DNA of 62,715 bases from Flavicella sp. (GCF_029238425.1 NZ_JAQWGB010000165.1:1-62715); one strand, 5' to 3'. Positions 7,927-17,002 are shown, counted from the stretch's first letter. Numbers and translations are program-made. Notes: generated by a model from the letters alone, not told the origin.

Positions 7927-9123
7927 ATGAAAAAAATTACACTATTCTTATTTTCGATGGTTGCTTTTATAAGTAACGCACAACTGTCTAATGGCGATTT
8001 TACGAGCGACGCTAGTGGATGGTCTGTACAAAATGCATCAACTATTTCTTTTGCAGGATCAGAAGGGCAACCTGCAGGTTCATTATTTGTAGAAGCTGCT
8101 TCTTCAACAACTTCAGGAGCAAAAGCAAATAGCTTTTCGGTTACCAATGCAGGTGATTATATTATAAAGTTTGATGTAAAAGGAGTTGATGGAAATAAAG
8201 TTCAAGCCCAAATATGGCAATCAGGGCCAGGAACAACTACTGGATTGACCTATACTCTTTCCGGTACAGAATGGCAACAGGTTTCAACAACAATGAAAGG
8301 TGTGTTAAATTCTACAAATGTAAGTTTAAGGATTATTTCTAAAACTGTAGATGCAGATTTTTATATTGATAATGTAACTTTTGAAGAAGCAACCACTGAA
8401 GATGCCTATGTAAGTAACGGGGATTTTGAAAATGGTTTGACAGATTGGTCACAAAATACTACTACAGATTCTAGTATTGGTACCGTTACAGGGAATGGAG
8501 GAGGAACAGGAGCTGCTTTAACTTTTTCTCAAGATCAAACAGCTGTAACCTATTTTGATAATGCTGTGTATGATTTTGGAAAAGATATTTCGACAGATAA
8601 TATAGAAATTACTTTTGATGCAAAATCAACAAATGCTGCTGTTGAGTATCAAGCGGTATTTAAGTTGTTAGATGATGAAGATAATAATTTAGGTTCTTTG
8701 TCTTCTGGGACAACAACAGTTGCGGCTGACGGAGGTTGGCACTCTGTGTCTTTTAACAAACCTAATACCATTATTCCTTTTTCAAAAATACAAGTAAGAA
8801 TTAAGATTAAATCTGGTGCGGTGACTAATGATGTTGTGGCAATTGATAATGTTACTTCAAATTTTTCATATGAAACATTAAGCCTGAGTGATGGCCAAAG
8901 ACAGGATTTAAAAGTAGAGGTTTACCCAAATCCAGTAAATGATGTATTATATATATCAAAAGATATCGCGTTGGTAGAATTGTACAATGTTTTAGGACAA
9001 AAAATTAAAAGTTATTCTAATGCAAATTCTATAGATACTTCAAATCTAAGAAGTGGATCTTATATAGTGAAACTGATTTCAGAAGATGGACTTTCTGCTT
9101 CAAAAAGGATATTTAAGCAATAG
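7927..9123 (+). CDS. T9SS-secreted protein with two CBM4/9-like modules
   Basis: The 398-residue protein starts with a signal peptide (residues 1-18). Two CBM4/9-like beta-sandwiches follow: about 20-152 (SNGDFTSDASGW ... FYIDNVTFEE) and 160-315 (SNGDFENGLTDWSQ ... VAIDNVTS). A type A T9SS domain ends it (VYPNPVNDVLYIS ... SGSYIVKL ... KRIFKQ). Its signal peptide and tail closely resemble those of the gene at 6134, so the two are paralogues. No enzyme domain is present. It has its own tandem-repeat promoter and terminator, and probably binds the polysaccharide targeted by the neighbouring hydrolases. Confidence 0.8.
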   Translation: MKKITLFLFSMVAFISNAQLSNGDFTSDASGWSVQNASTISFAGSEGQPAGSLFVEAASSTTSGAKANSFSVTNAGDYIIKFDVKGVDGNKVQAQIWQSGPGTTTGLTYTLSGTEWQQVSTTMKGVLNSTNVSLRIISKTVDADFYIDNVTFEEATTEDAYVSNGDFENGLTDWSQNTTTDSSIGTVTGNGGGTGAALTFSQDQTAVTYFDNAVYDFGKDISTDNIEITFDAKSTNAAVEYQAVFKLLDDEDNNLGSLSSGTTTVAADGGWHSVSFNKPNTIIPFSKIQVRIKIKSGAVTNDVVAIDNVTSNFSYETLSLSDGQRQDLKVEVYPNPVNDVLYISKDIALVELYNVLGQKIKSYSNANSIDTSNLRSGSYIVKLISEDGLSASKRIFKQ

Positions 9124-9148
9124 TTATACTTTTTGTAACTTATAAGGA

Positions 9149-9174
9149 AGCACTGCATATGCGGTGCTTTTTCT
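9149..9174 (+). terminator. Intrinsic terminator
   Basis: A 20-base hairpin (9149-9168) built around a GCATATGC palindrome is followed by a T-rich stretch. It ends a few bases before the next promoter's distal operator. Confidence 0.75.
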
Positions 9175-9180
9175 GTTTTT

Positions 9181-9244
9181 GACATATTTCAAACCCTTGT
9201 TGACGATGGTTAGACCTTATCTGAAAAGTTGCATCTTAACTTTG
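9181..9244 (+). promoter_or_regulatory. Tandem-repeat activator-type promoter for the esterase-G8 protein operon
   Basis: The distal site GAC-N7-AAACC starts at 9181, the proximal site GAC-N7-AGACC at 9202, and the -7 box TAACTTTG at 9237. Spacings are again 21 and 35 bp. The distal site is nearly identical to the proximal site of the promoter at 7848 over 17 bases (one difference). Confidence 0.75.
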
Positions 9245-9274
9245 AGAATACTTAAACCCCTTAAAAATATTAGA

Positions 9275-10108
9275 ATGAAAACGATCTTCAAATTATTTAT
9301 TTTTTGCCTTTGTCTTTCGGGATTTGCACAGATAAATATTCCTAAAATAAAACCAGAGGTACTGGTGTATAAAACAATTGATACGACAAGCTTGCATTTG
9401 TATATCTACAAACCAGAAAATTTTGATTCAAAAAAAACATATAATTGTATGGTGTTTTTCCATGGTGGAGGATGGAATGGTGGTAATTATAAAGCTTTTC
9501 AACGTCAATCCTCGTATTTAACGAGTAGAGGCATGATCGCCATATCTGTAGAATACAGAATATTTAATGAACATAAAACAAGCCCTTTTGAGGCTGTAAA
9601 TGATGCAAAGTCTGCCATAAGATATGTGCGTCAAAATGCGAAAAAATTACATATAGATTCTAACATGATTGCTTCGGGAGGAGGTTCTGCTGGGGGGCAT
9701 TTGGCTGCTGCCTGTGGAAATGTTGAAGGGTTGGAAGAACTAGGCGAAGACTTGTCGATAAGTTCAATGCCCAATGCTTTGGTGTTATTTAACCCCGTTT
9801 ATGACAATAGTAAAAATGGATATGGTTATGGGAAAGTGAAAGACAGGTATAAAGAAATTTCTCCGCTGCATAATATTTCTAAAGGTGCTCCACCTACCAT
9901 TGTGTTTTTTGGAACAAAAGATAAAACGACACCGGTAAGTTCTTCATTAGAATATGAGAAAAGAATGAAAGAAGTGGGAAGCAGATGTGATTTGATTTTA
10001 TACGAAGATCAGCCACATTCTTTTTTTAACAAGAGTCCATATTTTGAAAAAACAGTTTTAGCCATGGATGATTTTTTAGTCTCTTTAGATTATTTAGAAA
10101 AAAAATAA
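9275..10108 (+). CDS. Secreted alpha/beta-hydrolase, carboxylesterase type
   Basis: The 277-residue protein (start at 9275, where a signal peptide ending GFAQ begins; the frame is open further upstream but that stretch overlaps the promoter) is an Aes/alpha-beta-hydrolase-3-like esterase. HGGGW (63-67) forms the oxyanion hole, and the nucleophile elbow GGSAG places Ser138. Asp216 (GTKDKTTP) and His248 (DQPHSF) complete the triad. Such enzymes commonly remove acetyl or similar acyl groups from polysaccharides. It is the first gene after a tandem-repeat promoter and probably shares a transcript with the G8 protein 43 bases downstream. Confidence 0.85.
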   Translation: MKTIFKLFIFCLCLSGFAQINIPKIKPEVLVYKTIDTTSLHLYIYKPENFDSKKTYNCMVFFHGGGWNGGNYKAFQRQSSYLTSRGMIAISVEYRIFNEHKTSPFEAVNDAKSAIRYVRQNAKKLHIDSNMIASGGGSAGGHLAAACGNVEGLEELGEDLSISSMPNALVLFNPVYDNSKNGYGYGKVKDRYKEISPLHNISKGAPPTIVFFGTKDKTTPVSSSLEYEKRMKEVGSRCDLILYEDQPHSFFNKSPYFEKTVLAMDDFLVSLDYLEKK

Positions 10109-10151
10109 AAACCAAAACTAACTATAACTACACCAACCAACTTAACTTAAA

Positions 10152-13100
10152 ATGAAAAGAATCAAATACATACTTTTGTTTTTACTACTCTCTTTGAGTC
10201 AAACAAAAGCAAGTTCAATCGCTGATTTAATTCCAGACAATACTGCAACACATACTGCAATAAATTCAGGATCTTGGTTTTCAGCATCCACATGGGATTC
10301 AAATACAGTACCAACCTCTGGTGCTATTGTTGTGATTCCATCCGACTATTCTGTAACCTATGATCAAAGTTCTGAGGAACATATTTTTGCGATTAAAGTA
10401 AAAGGAACGTTAACGTTGTCTCAAACGAATAGTGCTTCGATAACCAAATTAATCGTTGATACTTTTACGGGAACCATGATGTCTAAAATATACATTCATG
10501 CCAATGGAGCAACCGATGGAAATATTGATGTTGTTTTTAAACCTTTTGATATAGAACAGCATAAAGATCCTTTAGAGAAAATATATTCTTTGGACTGGAA
10601 TGAGAATGCGAAAACGTATTTTAAAGACCAAGAACTTCATTACAAGGTTATTTATAAAATGACTACAACGGGGGATGTTGATCGATTTGATACTGCAGCT
10701 GAAGGGAATGCAAATACTGCCTTGTCAGAATATTCTTCTGTGGCAATAGATGATGGACCTGGAGTATATGGACGTTCAAGTTGGGATGCTGAACAGCTTT
10801 CTTTGGGCCTTGCTACTATGGGACAAATACAGGTGTTAGGAAAAGAAAAAACAACCAAAGTGAAATTAGCTTCTGATGCAGCAAAAGCTCAAAAAACGGT
10901 AAATTTAGAAGTCGCTCCTTTAGGTTGGTCTGCCGGAGATGAATTGGTCATTACTAGTGGAGGAAACATGAATACGGTTTCTCGAGGAGTAGATCAAAAG
11001 AGGATTGGCTCTATAAGTGGAACTGTATTGAATACTTCTACAAATGTGAACTTTAATCATGAGGGCAGACCTGCAGAGGATTTGCATTGTTTTGTAGGGA
11101 ATTTGACCAGAAATATAACGTTTTCATCAGCAGATATTTCTGAAGTTTCAAGAAGAGGACATGTGATGGCAATGCACAACCCTGAAGATGTTCAATTTCG
11201 TTATGCACAATTTAAAAATTTAGGAAGAACCGATAAATCCAGGGTTGCAGATGATTTTATTTATGATCAATGGTTGGAGCCAAAAGTTTTTACTTCCAAG
11301 TTGTCAGCACTAGGACAGGAATGCATGCAGCTGAAAAAAGCAGATGCTAATAAAGTAACCAATAGCAGAGGTAGGTATTCTATTCATTTGCATAGAACAG
11401 GTGCCAAAAATGGAACCAAAGCGGCCTATGTTGAAGGAAATGTGGTTTGGGGAAATCCAGGTTGGGGAATTACCCATCACGATTCTCATGCTGAGATTGA
11501 AAACAACATTGTGTATGATGTAACTGGAGCAGGAATTGTTTCTGAAGCAGGAAATGAAACTGGTTTTTGGGATGATAATTTGTTGGTAAAAATAACAAAG
11601 GCAAGACCAGGGACGGAGGATGCATATACTCCTGTGGAAGGAGAAAATTATTTTGATCCAGATTTTTACCATTCGGCATTGTTCTATGATGATTATTTAT
11701 TTAGGGGAGAAGGATTGGGTATGAGAGGCCGCGCGGTCGTTTGCAGAAATAATATCATCACAGATTCAAATTTTGGTGTGGGAGTAACCAATATAAATCC
11801 TGTAAAAACAAATTTGTTTCGAGTAGATCCAGATGCGTTAAAAGTATTAAGACCTACTCATCAAGTGGATCATTTTCCGTTGGATGTGAATGGTTATAGT
11901 ATAGAGGGGGATAGTATCATGCCGGTAGAAGTCGCTCTTATTGTTGAAAATACGGTGGTCATTAATAGCTATAATTCAATGAATTCCATTGAGAGAGATA
12001 TGGCGGTTAATCATGAGTCAAGATCTGTTTTCGATGGATTTAAGTCTTGGGGATGCAATATTGGATTGCAACTAACCTATCAGGCAGATTATTCTTTTAA
12101 GGATGTTTATATTTCTGGAAAGGGGAATAATTCTAGAGGGATAGATATGTGGAAACATTCCTCTAATCATACTTTTGAAAATATTAAAATTGAAGACTGT
12201 CTGGCTGCAATTCGAGTTTCTAAAGTAGTTGGGCTGGGTACGGATTACCTTCAATTAAAAACAAGAAATAATGGGTTTACGCAATGGAGTTTTATAAATT
12301 ATACAGAAAATAATGTAACGAATCATTATCAAATTGAATTGGATACTGACGGAGGGACTTATAATTATACGGAGCATTGTGATAATGTTGTTTATTTAGA
12401 AACTGCTGATGTAATGGCAAATAGAGAATTGGCTTTTACAATAACAGACGAAGCAGATTTAGAGGTGGATGTAGCAACTGAGGATTTTAGATTTGAGGTG
12501 GATGGTTATATTTCTGATGGAATAGGATCTTATAATTATGGGATTAAATCGGCTTGGGCACAAGGAAGTTTGCGCTTTGATTATCCACAACGTATTTATG
12601 AGTTTGTTTCCAAAGAAAAATTTGAGGAGTACCTTACTGCTAACAATGTTTATAAGGACGCTTCTAACGGAGATCAGTTGTATTTTATTATCAATGAAGT
12701 AGTACCAGATCGACTTTCTTTTGAATATAAAAGTTTTCCTATTCGAATTAATATTCTAAACGCTAATACATCTTTGCCACCCTATTCAGGAGCTATTTAT
12801 GAAACGGAAATGGAACTCGCTCCTTTGGCTCAATTGGTAAGTTTAAAAGGGACAGCTACTCAGAGTTCTACATCTACTACTGAGTCTTTTGAGGGTTTGA
12901 TCATTGAAACACCAGCTTCTAGAGCGATTGATGGGAATACAAACGGAAGATTGCATGCCCAGTATTTTCAAAAAGGTTTGGTTGATGTAGGATCTTCATC
13001 ATATACCACTGAAGAAACTGAACCTTGGTGGGATTTGGATTTAGGTAATGCCTATAATATTGAATCCATTGAAGTATGGGGAACACAAAACTTAAATGGA

Positions 13101-14099
13101 TCTGCCATTGCTACTACCTCAGAGAATTTTAAGAATTTTTACGTGCTTATTAGTGATGAGCCTTTTGGTGATGTAGATTTGGAAACAGCAAAAACCAATG
13201 CGTTGGTTTATTATTACCGAGGAGCTACTGGCTCTCGACTATTTTCACAAACAGGTATTACCACCAAAGGGAGATATGTGAGAGTTCAAGCGGAAGGAAC
13301 TACTACATTGAGTTTGGCCGAGGTAAGTGTATTGGGTAGAGAAGATGGAAAAAGATATTGCGATTTTATTGAAGATGGAGGTACCGTGGTTAATGGCGAT
13401 TTTGAATGTGGTTTTGATTCAAATTGGGAGTTTACCTTATCTGGTACGGCTGCGGCAACTAATTTTGATGGCGCGGAAGAGTCTTATGAAGGAGAACATA
13501 GTCATGGTATAACTGTCAGTGCCGGTGATGGTCATAACAAGGCGGCCTTAAAGAATACAATCTATAAAAATAACTTGAATACTAAAACGCTAAAATTAAA
13601 GAGTTATGCAAAGTCAACCAATGCGGGGGCAACATTTAGATATCAAATATCAATTAAAAGCACTGAAGGAGTAACAACAAATAAAACCTCACCAATAATG
13701 AATGTAGGAACAAATTATAGTTTGTTTGAATATGAAATAGATATTGAAGAAGATACGCAAGAAGTGCAACTTAAAATAAACTTAGGGAAAGATCCTGGGA
13801 CTTATTATTTTGACAATGTATCTTGTCTTATTGAAGGCAGTTTGTCTGTTCCTAACGATGAAAATGATGCTCAGAAGTTTGTTCTTTATCCAAACCCTGT
13901 AAAGGAGGTCTTATATCTTAAAAATTATTCAAATATAGATTCCTTAGCCATAGTGAACACCACAGGCCAAATGGTAAAACAATATAGAGTTTCTACCGGT
14001 CAGATTGCTATAGATGGGTTGCAAGAGGGAGTGTATCTAGTAATTGTTACCACCAAGAGTGGAGTGAAACTCTCTAAGAAACTAGTAGTTTTGAAATAG
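10152..14099 (+). CDS. Large T9SS protein: G8 domain, beta-helix, F-type-lectin-like domain
   Basis: The 1315-residue protein has a signal peptide (about 1-20). A G8 domain lies at about 35-140 (GSWFSASTWDSNTVPTSG, VKGTLTLSQ), as found in CEMIP/PKHD1-type proteins. A long region of about 300-700 reads as a right-handed parallel beta-helix (HLHRTGAKNGT, HHDSHAEIENNIVYDV). A discoidin/F-type-lectin-like module spans about 896-1063 (TATQSS, SRAIDGNT, EPWWDLDLGNAYNIESIEVWG). A CBM-like module follows at about 1075-1230 and a type A T9SS domain at 1245-1315 (LYPNPVKEVLYLK). Beta-helix enzymes are often lyases or hydrolases of acidic polysaccharides, and F-type lectins bind fucose. Activity on a fucose-containing or uronic polysaccharide is inferred, not shown. 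Confidence 0.8.
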   Translation: MKRIKYILLFLLLSLSQTKASSIADLIPDNTATHTAINSGSWFSASTWDSNTVPTSGAIVVIPSDYSVTYDQSSEEHIFAIKVKGTLTLSQTNSASITKLIVDTFTGTMMSKIYIHANGATDGNIDVVFKPFDIEQHKDPLEKIYSLDWNENAKTYFKDQELHYKVIYKMTTTGDVDRFDTAAEGNANTALSEYSSVAIDDGPGVYGRSSWDAEQLSLGLATMGQIQVLGKEKTTKVKLASDAAKAQKTVNLEVAPLGWSAGDELVITSGGNMNTVSRGVDQKRIGSISGTVLNTSTNVNFNHEGRPAEDLHCFVGNLTRNITFSSADISEVSRRGHVMAMHNPEDVQFRYAQFKNLGRTDKSRVADDFIYDQWLEPKVFTSKLSALGQECMQLKKADANKVTNSRGRYSIHLHRTGAKNGTKAAYVEGNVVWGNPGWGITHHDSHAEIENNIVYDVTGAGIVSEAGNETGFWDDNLLVKITKARPGTEDAYTPVEGENYFDPDFYHSALFYDDYLFRGEGLGMRGRAVVCRNNIITDSNFGVGVTNINPVKTNLFRVDPDALKVLRPTHQVDHFPLDVNGYSIEGDSIMPVEVALIVENTVVINSYNSMNSIERDMAVNHESRSVFDGFKSWGCNIGLQLTYQADYSFKDVYISGKGNNSRGIDMWKHSSNHTFENIKIEDCLAAIRVSKVVGLGTDYLQLKTRNNGFTQWSFINYTENNVTNHYQIELDTDGGTYNYTEHCDNVVYLETADVMANRELAFTITDEADLEVDVATEDFRFEVDGYISDGIGSYNYGIKSAWAQGSLRFDYPQRIYEFVSKEKFEEYLTANNVYKDASNGDQLYFIINEVVPDRLSFEYKSFPIRINILNANTSLPPYSGAIYETEMELAPLAQLVSLKGTATQSSTSTTESFEGLIIETPASRAIDGNTNGRLHAQYFQKGLVDVGSSSYTTEETEPWWDLDLGNAYNIESIEVWGTQNLNGSAIATTSENFKNFYVLISDEPFGDVDLETAKTNALVYYYRGATGSRLFSQTGITTKGRYVRVQAEGTTTLSLAEVSVLGREDGKRYCDFIEDGGTVVNGDFECGFDSNWEFTLSGTAAATNFDGAEESYEGEHSHGITVSAGDGHNKAALKNTIYKNNLNTKTLKLKSYAKSTNAGATFRYQISIKSTEGVTTNKTSPIMNVGTNYSLFEYEIDIEEDTQEVQLKINLGKDPGTYYFDNVSCLIEGSLSVPNDENDAQKFVLYPNPVKEVLYLKNYSNIDSLAIVNTTGQMVKQYRVSTGQIAIDGLQEGVYLVIVTTKSGVKLSKKLVVLK

Positions 14100-14116
14100 G
14101 GATCAATGATTTAAAA

Positions 14117-14154
14117 AAACGCCTAGGTTCCATGGTGAGCCTAGGCGTTTTTTT
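14117..14154. terminator. Bidirectional terminator between convergent genes
   Basis: A perfect AACGCCTAGG/CCTAGGCGTT stem with a 12-base loop is flanked by A-run and T-run, serving both the G8 gene and the minus-strand sulfatase, whose stop codon overlaps its edge. Confidence 0.85.
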
Positions 14155-15598
14155 ATTTAGAGATGCATGTACTAAAATTTTCATGAAGCATAGTACTTAA
14201 TTCTATGACCTTTTTTTGAAACTTAGGACTTTCTGCAATGTTTTGATTTTCATCAGGGTCTAATTGATGATCGAATAATGTTTTGCCGATTGTTTTATGT
14301 GTTTTCAGGTTGATATATTCTGTGTAACTGAAGTTTTTTGTTTTCAGGGTAAATCCATTTCCTTTTTTCGTAAAAACAAATTCTTTAGACGGTTTTGATT
14401 TAGATTTTAACAAAGAATAGAAACTTTTACCATCAAGTTGATTTTCAGGAGTTTCTAACTCACACATTTCAGCTAGAGTAGGATATAGGTCTACCAATTC
14501 TACCAAACCTGATACTGTTCCCTTTTTATGTTTGGGAGTTTTGATGATCATAGGGACATGTGAGGTTAATTTATGGTTTGTGAATTTTGCCCACTCTCCA
14601 TGCTCTTCCAATAAACACCCATGATCTGATACTAAAATAACCACTGTATTTTTGTCAAGATCTAATTCTTTTAGGGTAGCCGTTATTTTCCCTATCAACG
14701 CATCTACGTAGCTAACAGTTGCATAATATCCGTGTATAAGGCTCAATGCTGTTTGCGAATCCACAGTACCTTCTTTGGGGATATTATTGTAGGCTCTCAA
14801 TTCGTAATAATTTCCTTTGGCAATTTCGGGGATGTTTTTTTGAGCGTAGTTGTTCTTTGGGTGCTGAATTGATGAGGTGTCATAAAGATCCCAATACTTT
14901 TCTGGCGCATTGAATGGTAGATGATTTGAAATAAAACCAGCTGTTAGGAAAAATGGTTTTCCAGAATCTTTTAAATGATGTAAATCTCTCAATACCTTTT
15001 GTGTCATCAAACCATCTATATAAGTTGAATCAGGTACAGCAGCTTTTTCATAAGCAGGACCATTACCTGTTTCTAAATAAGTGTTTTTATTCTCTGTAGT
15101 TTGATAATCTTTCCAAAGTGATTGCCAATAATCAGTGGGACTTAAGTTTTGTGGATTTGAGTCAAAAGCATAAGGTCTGTAAATTTCGTCCCAGTCCTCT
15201 GTATTGTCATCCAAATGGTGGTATACTTTCCCATTAGAAATTGTGGTATACCCGGCATTTTTAAATAGTCTCGGCAGACTTATTGCTTTAGGTACTTCTT
15301 TGGATGCAAAAGTGTTGTAGTTTAAAAAGCGTTCGTAATTGGGGTACATTCCCGTTAACATGCTGGCTCTTGATGCTCCACAGACGGGTACATTGCAATA
15401 AGCATTTTTAAAAAGTATCCCTTCGTTGGCAAGCGCGTCAATATTTGGAGATTTGATATATGTCTTTCCGTAACAGTTCAGTTCCGGGCGAAGATCGTCC
15501 ATATATAATAACAAAATATTTGTTTTTGTGTTGGTTTGAGCTCCAACAAATTGAAAGGGAAAATAGAAAAATAAAAAGAAGAGGAGTAGATAACGCAT
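14153..15598 (-). CDS. Exported S1-family sulfatase, iduronate-2-sulfatase-like
   Basis: The 481-residue protein has a signal peptide (1-20, ending VGAQ). The MDD metal motif is at 33-35. Cys73 in CGASR is the formylglycine precursor (C-x-A-S-R variant). SDHG (in VSDHGCLLEEHG) gives the second metal motif. It resembles the sulfatase at 87-1697 in layout but lacks its Asp-rich tail. The gene faces the G8 gene tail to tail and has the same tandem-repeat promoter as the plus-strand genes, so it is likely induced with them. The target sulfate position is not determinable from sequence. Confidence 0.9.
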   Translation of the reverse strand: MRYLLLFFLFFYFPFQFVGAQTNTKTNILLLYMDDLRPELNCYGKTYIKSPNIDALANEGILFKNAYCNVPVCGASRASMLTGMYPNYERFLNYNTFASKEVPKAISLPRLFKNAGYTTISNGKVYHHLDDNTEDWDEIYRPYAFDSNPQNLSPTDYWQSLWKDYQTTENKNTYLETGNGPAYEKAAVPDSTYIDGLMTQKVLRDLHHLKDSGKPFFLTAGFISNHLPFNAPEKYWDLYDTSSIQHPKNNYAQKNIPEIAKGNYYELRAYNNIPKEGTVDSQTALSLIHGYYATVSYVDALIGKITATLKELDLDKNTVVILVSDHGCLLEEHGEWAKFTNHKLTSHVPMIIKTPKHKKGTVSGLVELVDLYPTLAEMCELETPENQLDGKSFYSLLKSKSKPSKEFVFTKKGNGFTLKTKNFSYTEYINLKTHKTIGKTLFDHQLDPDENQNIAESPKFQKKVIELSTMLHENFSTCISK

Positions 15599-15620
15599 AG
15601 TTGTGTATTATATATTATCT

Positions 15621-15684
15621 CAAAAATAAAAACAAACTAGAATCATTAGGTCTTGCTATTGTCTGTTTGGGTTTGATCAGCAAC
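15621..15684 (-). promoter_or_regulatory. Tandem-repeat activator-type promoter for the minus-strand sulfatase
   Basis: Read on the minus strand, the distal site GTT-N7-AAACC occupies 15684-15670 and the proximal site GAC-N7-AGACC 15663-15649. The -7 box TATTTTTG occupies 15628-15621. Spacings are exactly 21 and 35 bp, as in the four plus-strand promoters. The distal site ends 4 bases from the stop codon of the membrane protease gene. Confidence 0.75.
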
Positions 15685-15688
15685 TAAT

Positions 15689-16315
15689 TTAGGGAATAGG
15701 AAAACCAAGTGCCGCTCCAAAACCAACGGTATATAACCAACACCCATAAATGGCATGTTCTATAGATACGATCCATAAAGATTTGGTCTTTGTGTAAGTA
15801 TATGCAAAAACAACTCCGCCAATAAATGTAATTCCGCTTACTAATATATTGTTGAAAAAAATATGCCCCAATGAAAATACTAATGCATTTGATAGAATGA
15901 GTGCATTGGAATTGGGGAACAGTTTTTTGTATCGACTAAAATAAAAGCTTCTATAAATAATTTCTTGAGGTATTACAGATAGAAAGGTATAGATAGCAAT
16001 AAATGTAATCCACATTTTAGGATTTATCCTGACTACATTAAATAGAGAATCTGGGTCTGATATTTTTAAATAAACAATTGTAATCAATATAAGGCCAAGT
16101 AAATTTAGTCCTATTTGAATTCCTATTCTTTTATGATAGGACTGAAATGGTTTTTTTGGGAATGGATATTTGTTTTTGATCAAATAGGTGATTTGGATAA
16201 TAAAAAAGAAAGCTCCGAGACCAATTTTTAGATAAATAGGGTAATCAAAACAAAAAGAAATGGGGAGTATGATGAATAAAAGGACATATTCAGCAGCTAA
16301 TAGTGTTTTATTCAT
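15689..16315 (-). CDS. CPBP-family intramembrane metalloprotease (Abi/CAAX-like)
   Basis: The 208-residue protein has about six membrane segments. The conserved motifs of the CPBP family are present in order: QEIIYR (Glu118, Arg122; the usual first Glu is Gln117), FSLGH (His151) and IEHAIYG (His187). Members are intramembrane glutamate proteases involved in processing or self-immunity, many without known substrates. The loss of one Glu of EExxxR leaves activity uncertain. The gene lies upstream of the sulfatase on the same strand, but the sulfatase has its own promoter immediately after this stop. No link to glycan metabolism is evident. Confidence 0.75.
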   Translation of the reverse strand: MNKTLLAAEYVLLFIILPISFCFDYPIYLKIGLGAFFFIIQITYLIKNKYPFPKKPFQSYHKRIGIQIGLNLLGLILITIVYLKISDPDSLFNVVRINPKMWITFIAIYTFLSVIPQEIIYRSFYFSRYKKLFPNSNALILSNALVFSLGHIFFNNILVSGITFIGGVVFAYTYTKTKSLWIVSIEHAIYGCWLYTVGFGAALGFPIP

Positions 16316-16513
16316 AGAAATTATTTGTTTTTATTCCTTTAAAAATAAGAATTTTGTTCCGTTTTTTTGATTTTTTATTGTAGTTTCAAGCGAAACTGAT
16401 TTTTAATAGTTTGGAGTTTGTCATACAGCAACTAAATATTTGATTTTAACATATAAATTATATGTTTTTATCGTTCGGGGTAAAATAGAACATATTGTAG
16501 GCAAATTCGGCAA

Positions 16514-16543
16514 TTTGTTTTTCTAAGAATGCCTCTATCTTTG
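16514..16543 (+). promoter_or_regulatory. Bacteroidota-type promoter for the gene at 16568
   Basis: TTTG at 16514-16517, 18 bases, then TATCTTTG at 16536-16543 matches the -33/-7 pattern. The ATG lies 24 bases downstream. Confidence 0.65.
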
Positions 16544-16567
16544 AAGTATAATTAAAAACAAATAATT

Positions 16568-16966
16568 ATGAAAAACACAATTAAAAAATTAATGGCAATG
16601 AGCATTTTACTAGTGGGACTAGTAGCAAATGCTGAGAATGTGGATCCGAAACCAGTAATGGAAGTAACATCTGTGAATGCAGACAGATTTGTGGTATTTG
16701 TTGAAGAATTAGAAGGTACAACGTTTATTCAGATAAAAGACGATATGGGAGTATCCATGTATAGAGAAAAGGTAAAAAGTGGTACTGCCTATAAAAAGAT
16801 GTATGATCTTTCAACAATACCGAACGGTACTTATTATCTGAAAATAGTAGATGATGCTAATAGTAGAATTTACTCAATTGTTAAAAAGAACGATCGTCTG
16901 GTAGTCAAAGTAGATTTTGATTCACCAAAAATCGACAAAAAGGTACTGGCAATATTAATGGATTAA
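16568..16966 (+). CDS. Small secreted beta protein, member 1 of a local family
   Basis: The 132-residue protein has a signal peptide (about 1-22, ending ANA). The mature part is one compact beta domain with a pattern shared by three genes here: an Ile-Gln-Ile-Lys-Asp strand, VSMYREKVKSG, YKKMYDLS, NGTYYLKIV and a C-terminal strand. The pattern recalls DUF3244-like and T9SS C-terminal beta folds, but here it is the whole protein. A good promoter precedes it and a strong terminator follows, so it is monocistronic. The function is unknown. Confidence 0.75.
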   Translation: MKNTIKKLMAMSILLVGLVANAENVDPKPVMEVTSVNADRFVVFVEELEGTTFIQIKDDMGVSMYREKVKSGTAYKKMYDLSTIPNGTYYLKIVDDANSRIYSIVKKNDRLVVKVDFDSPKIDKKVLAILMD

Positions 16967-17002
16967 AAATACGTTTAGTTTAGTTTAGTTTAATTTGGTA
17001 AA

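Noticed and set aside
9164-9274. Upstream extension of the esterase frame
   Set aside because: It overlaps the terminator, both operator sites and the -7 box; the signal peptide begins at 9275.
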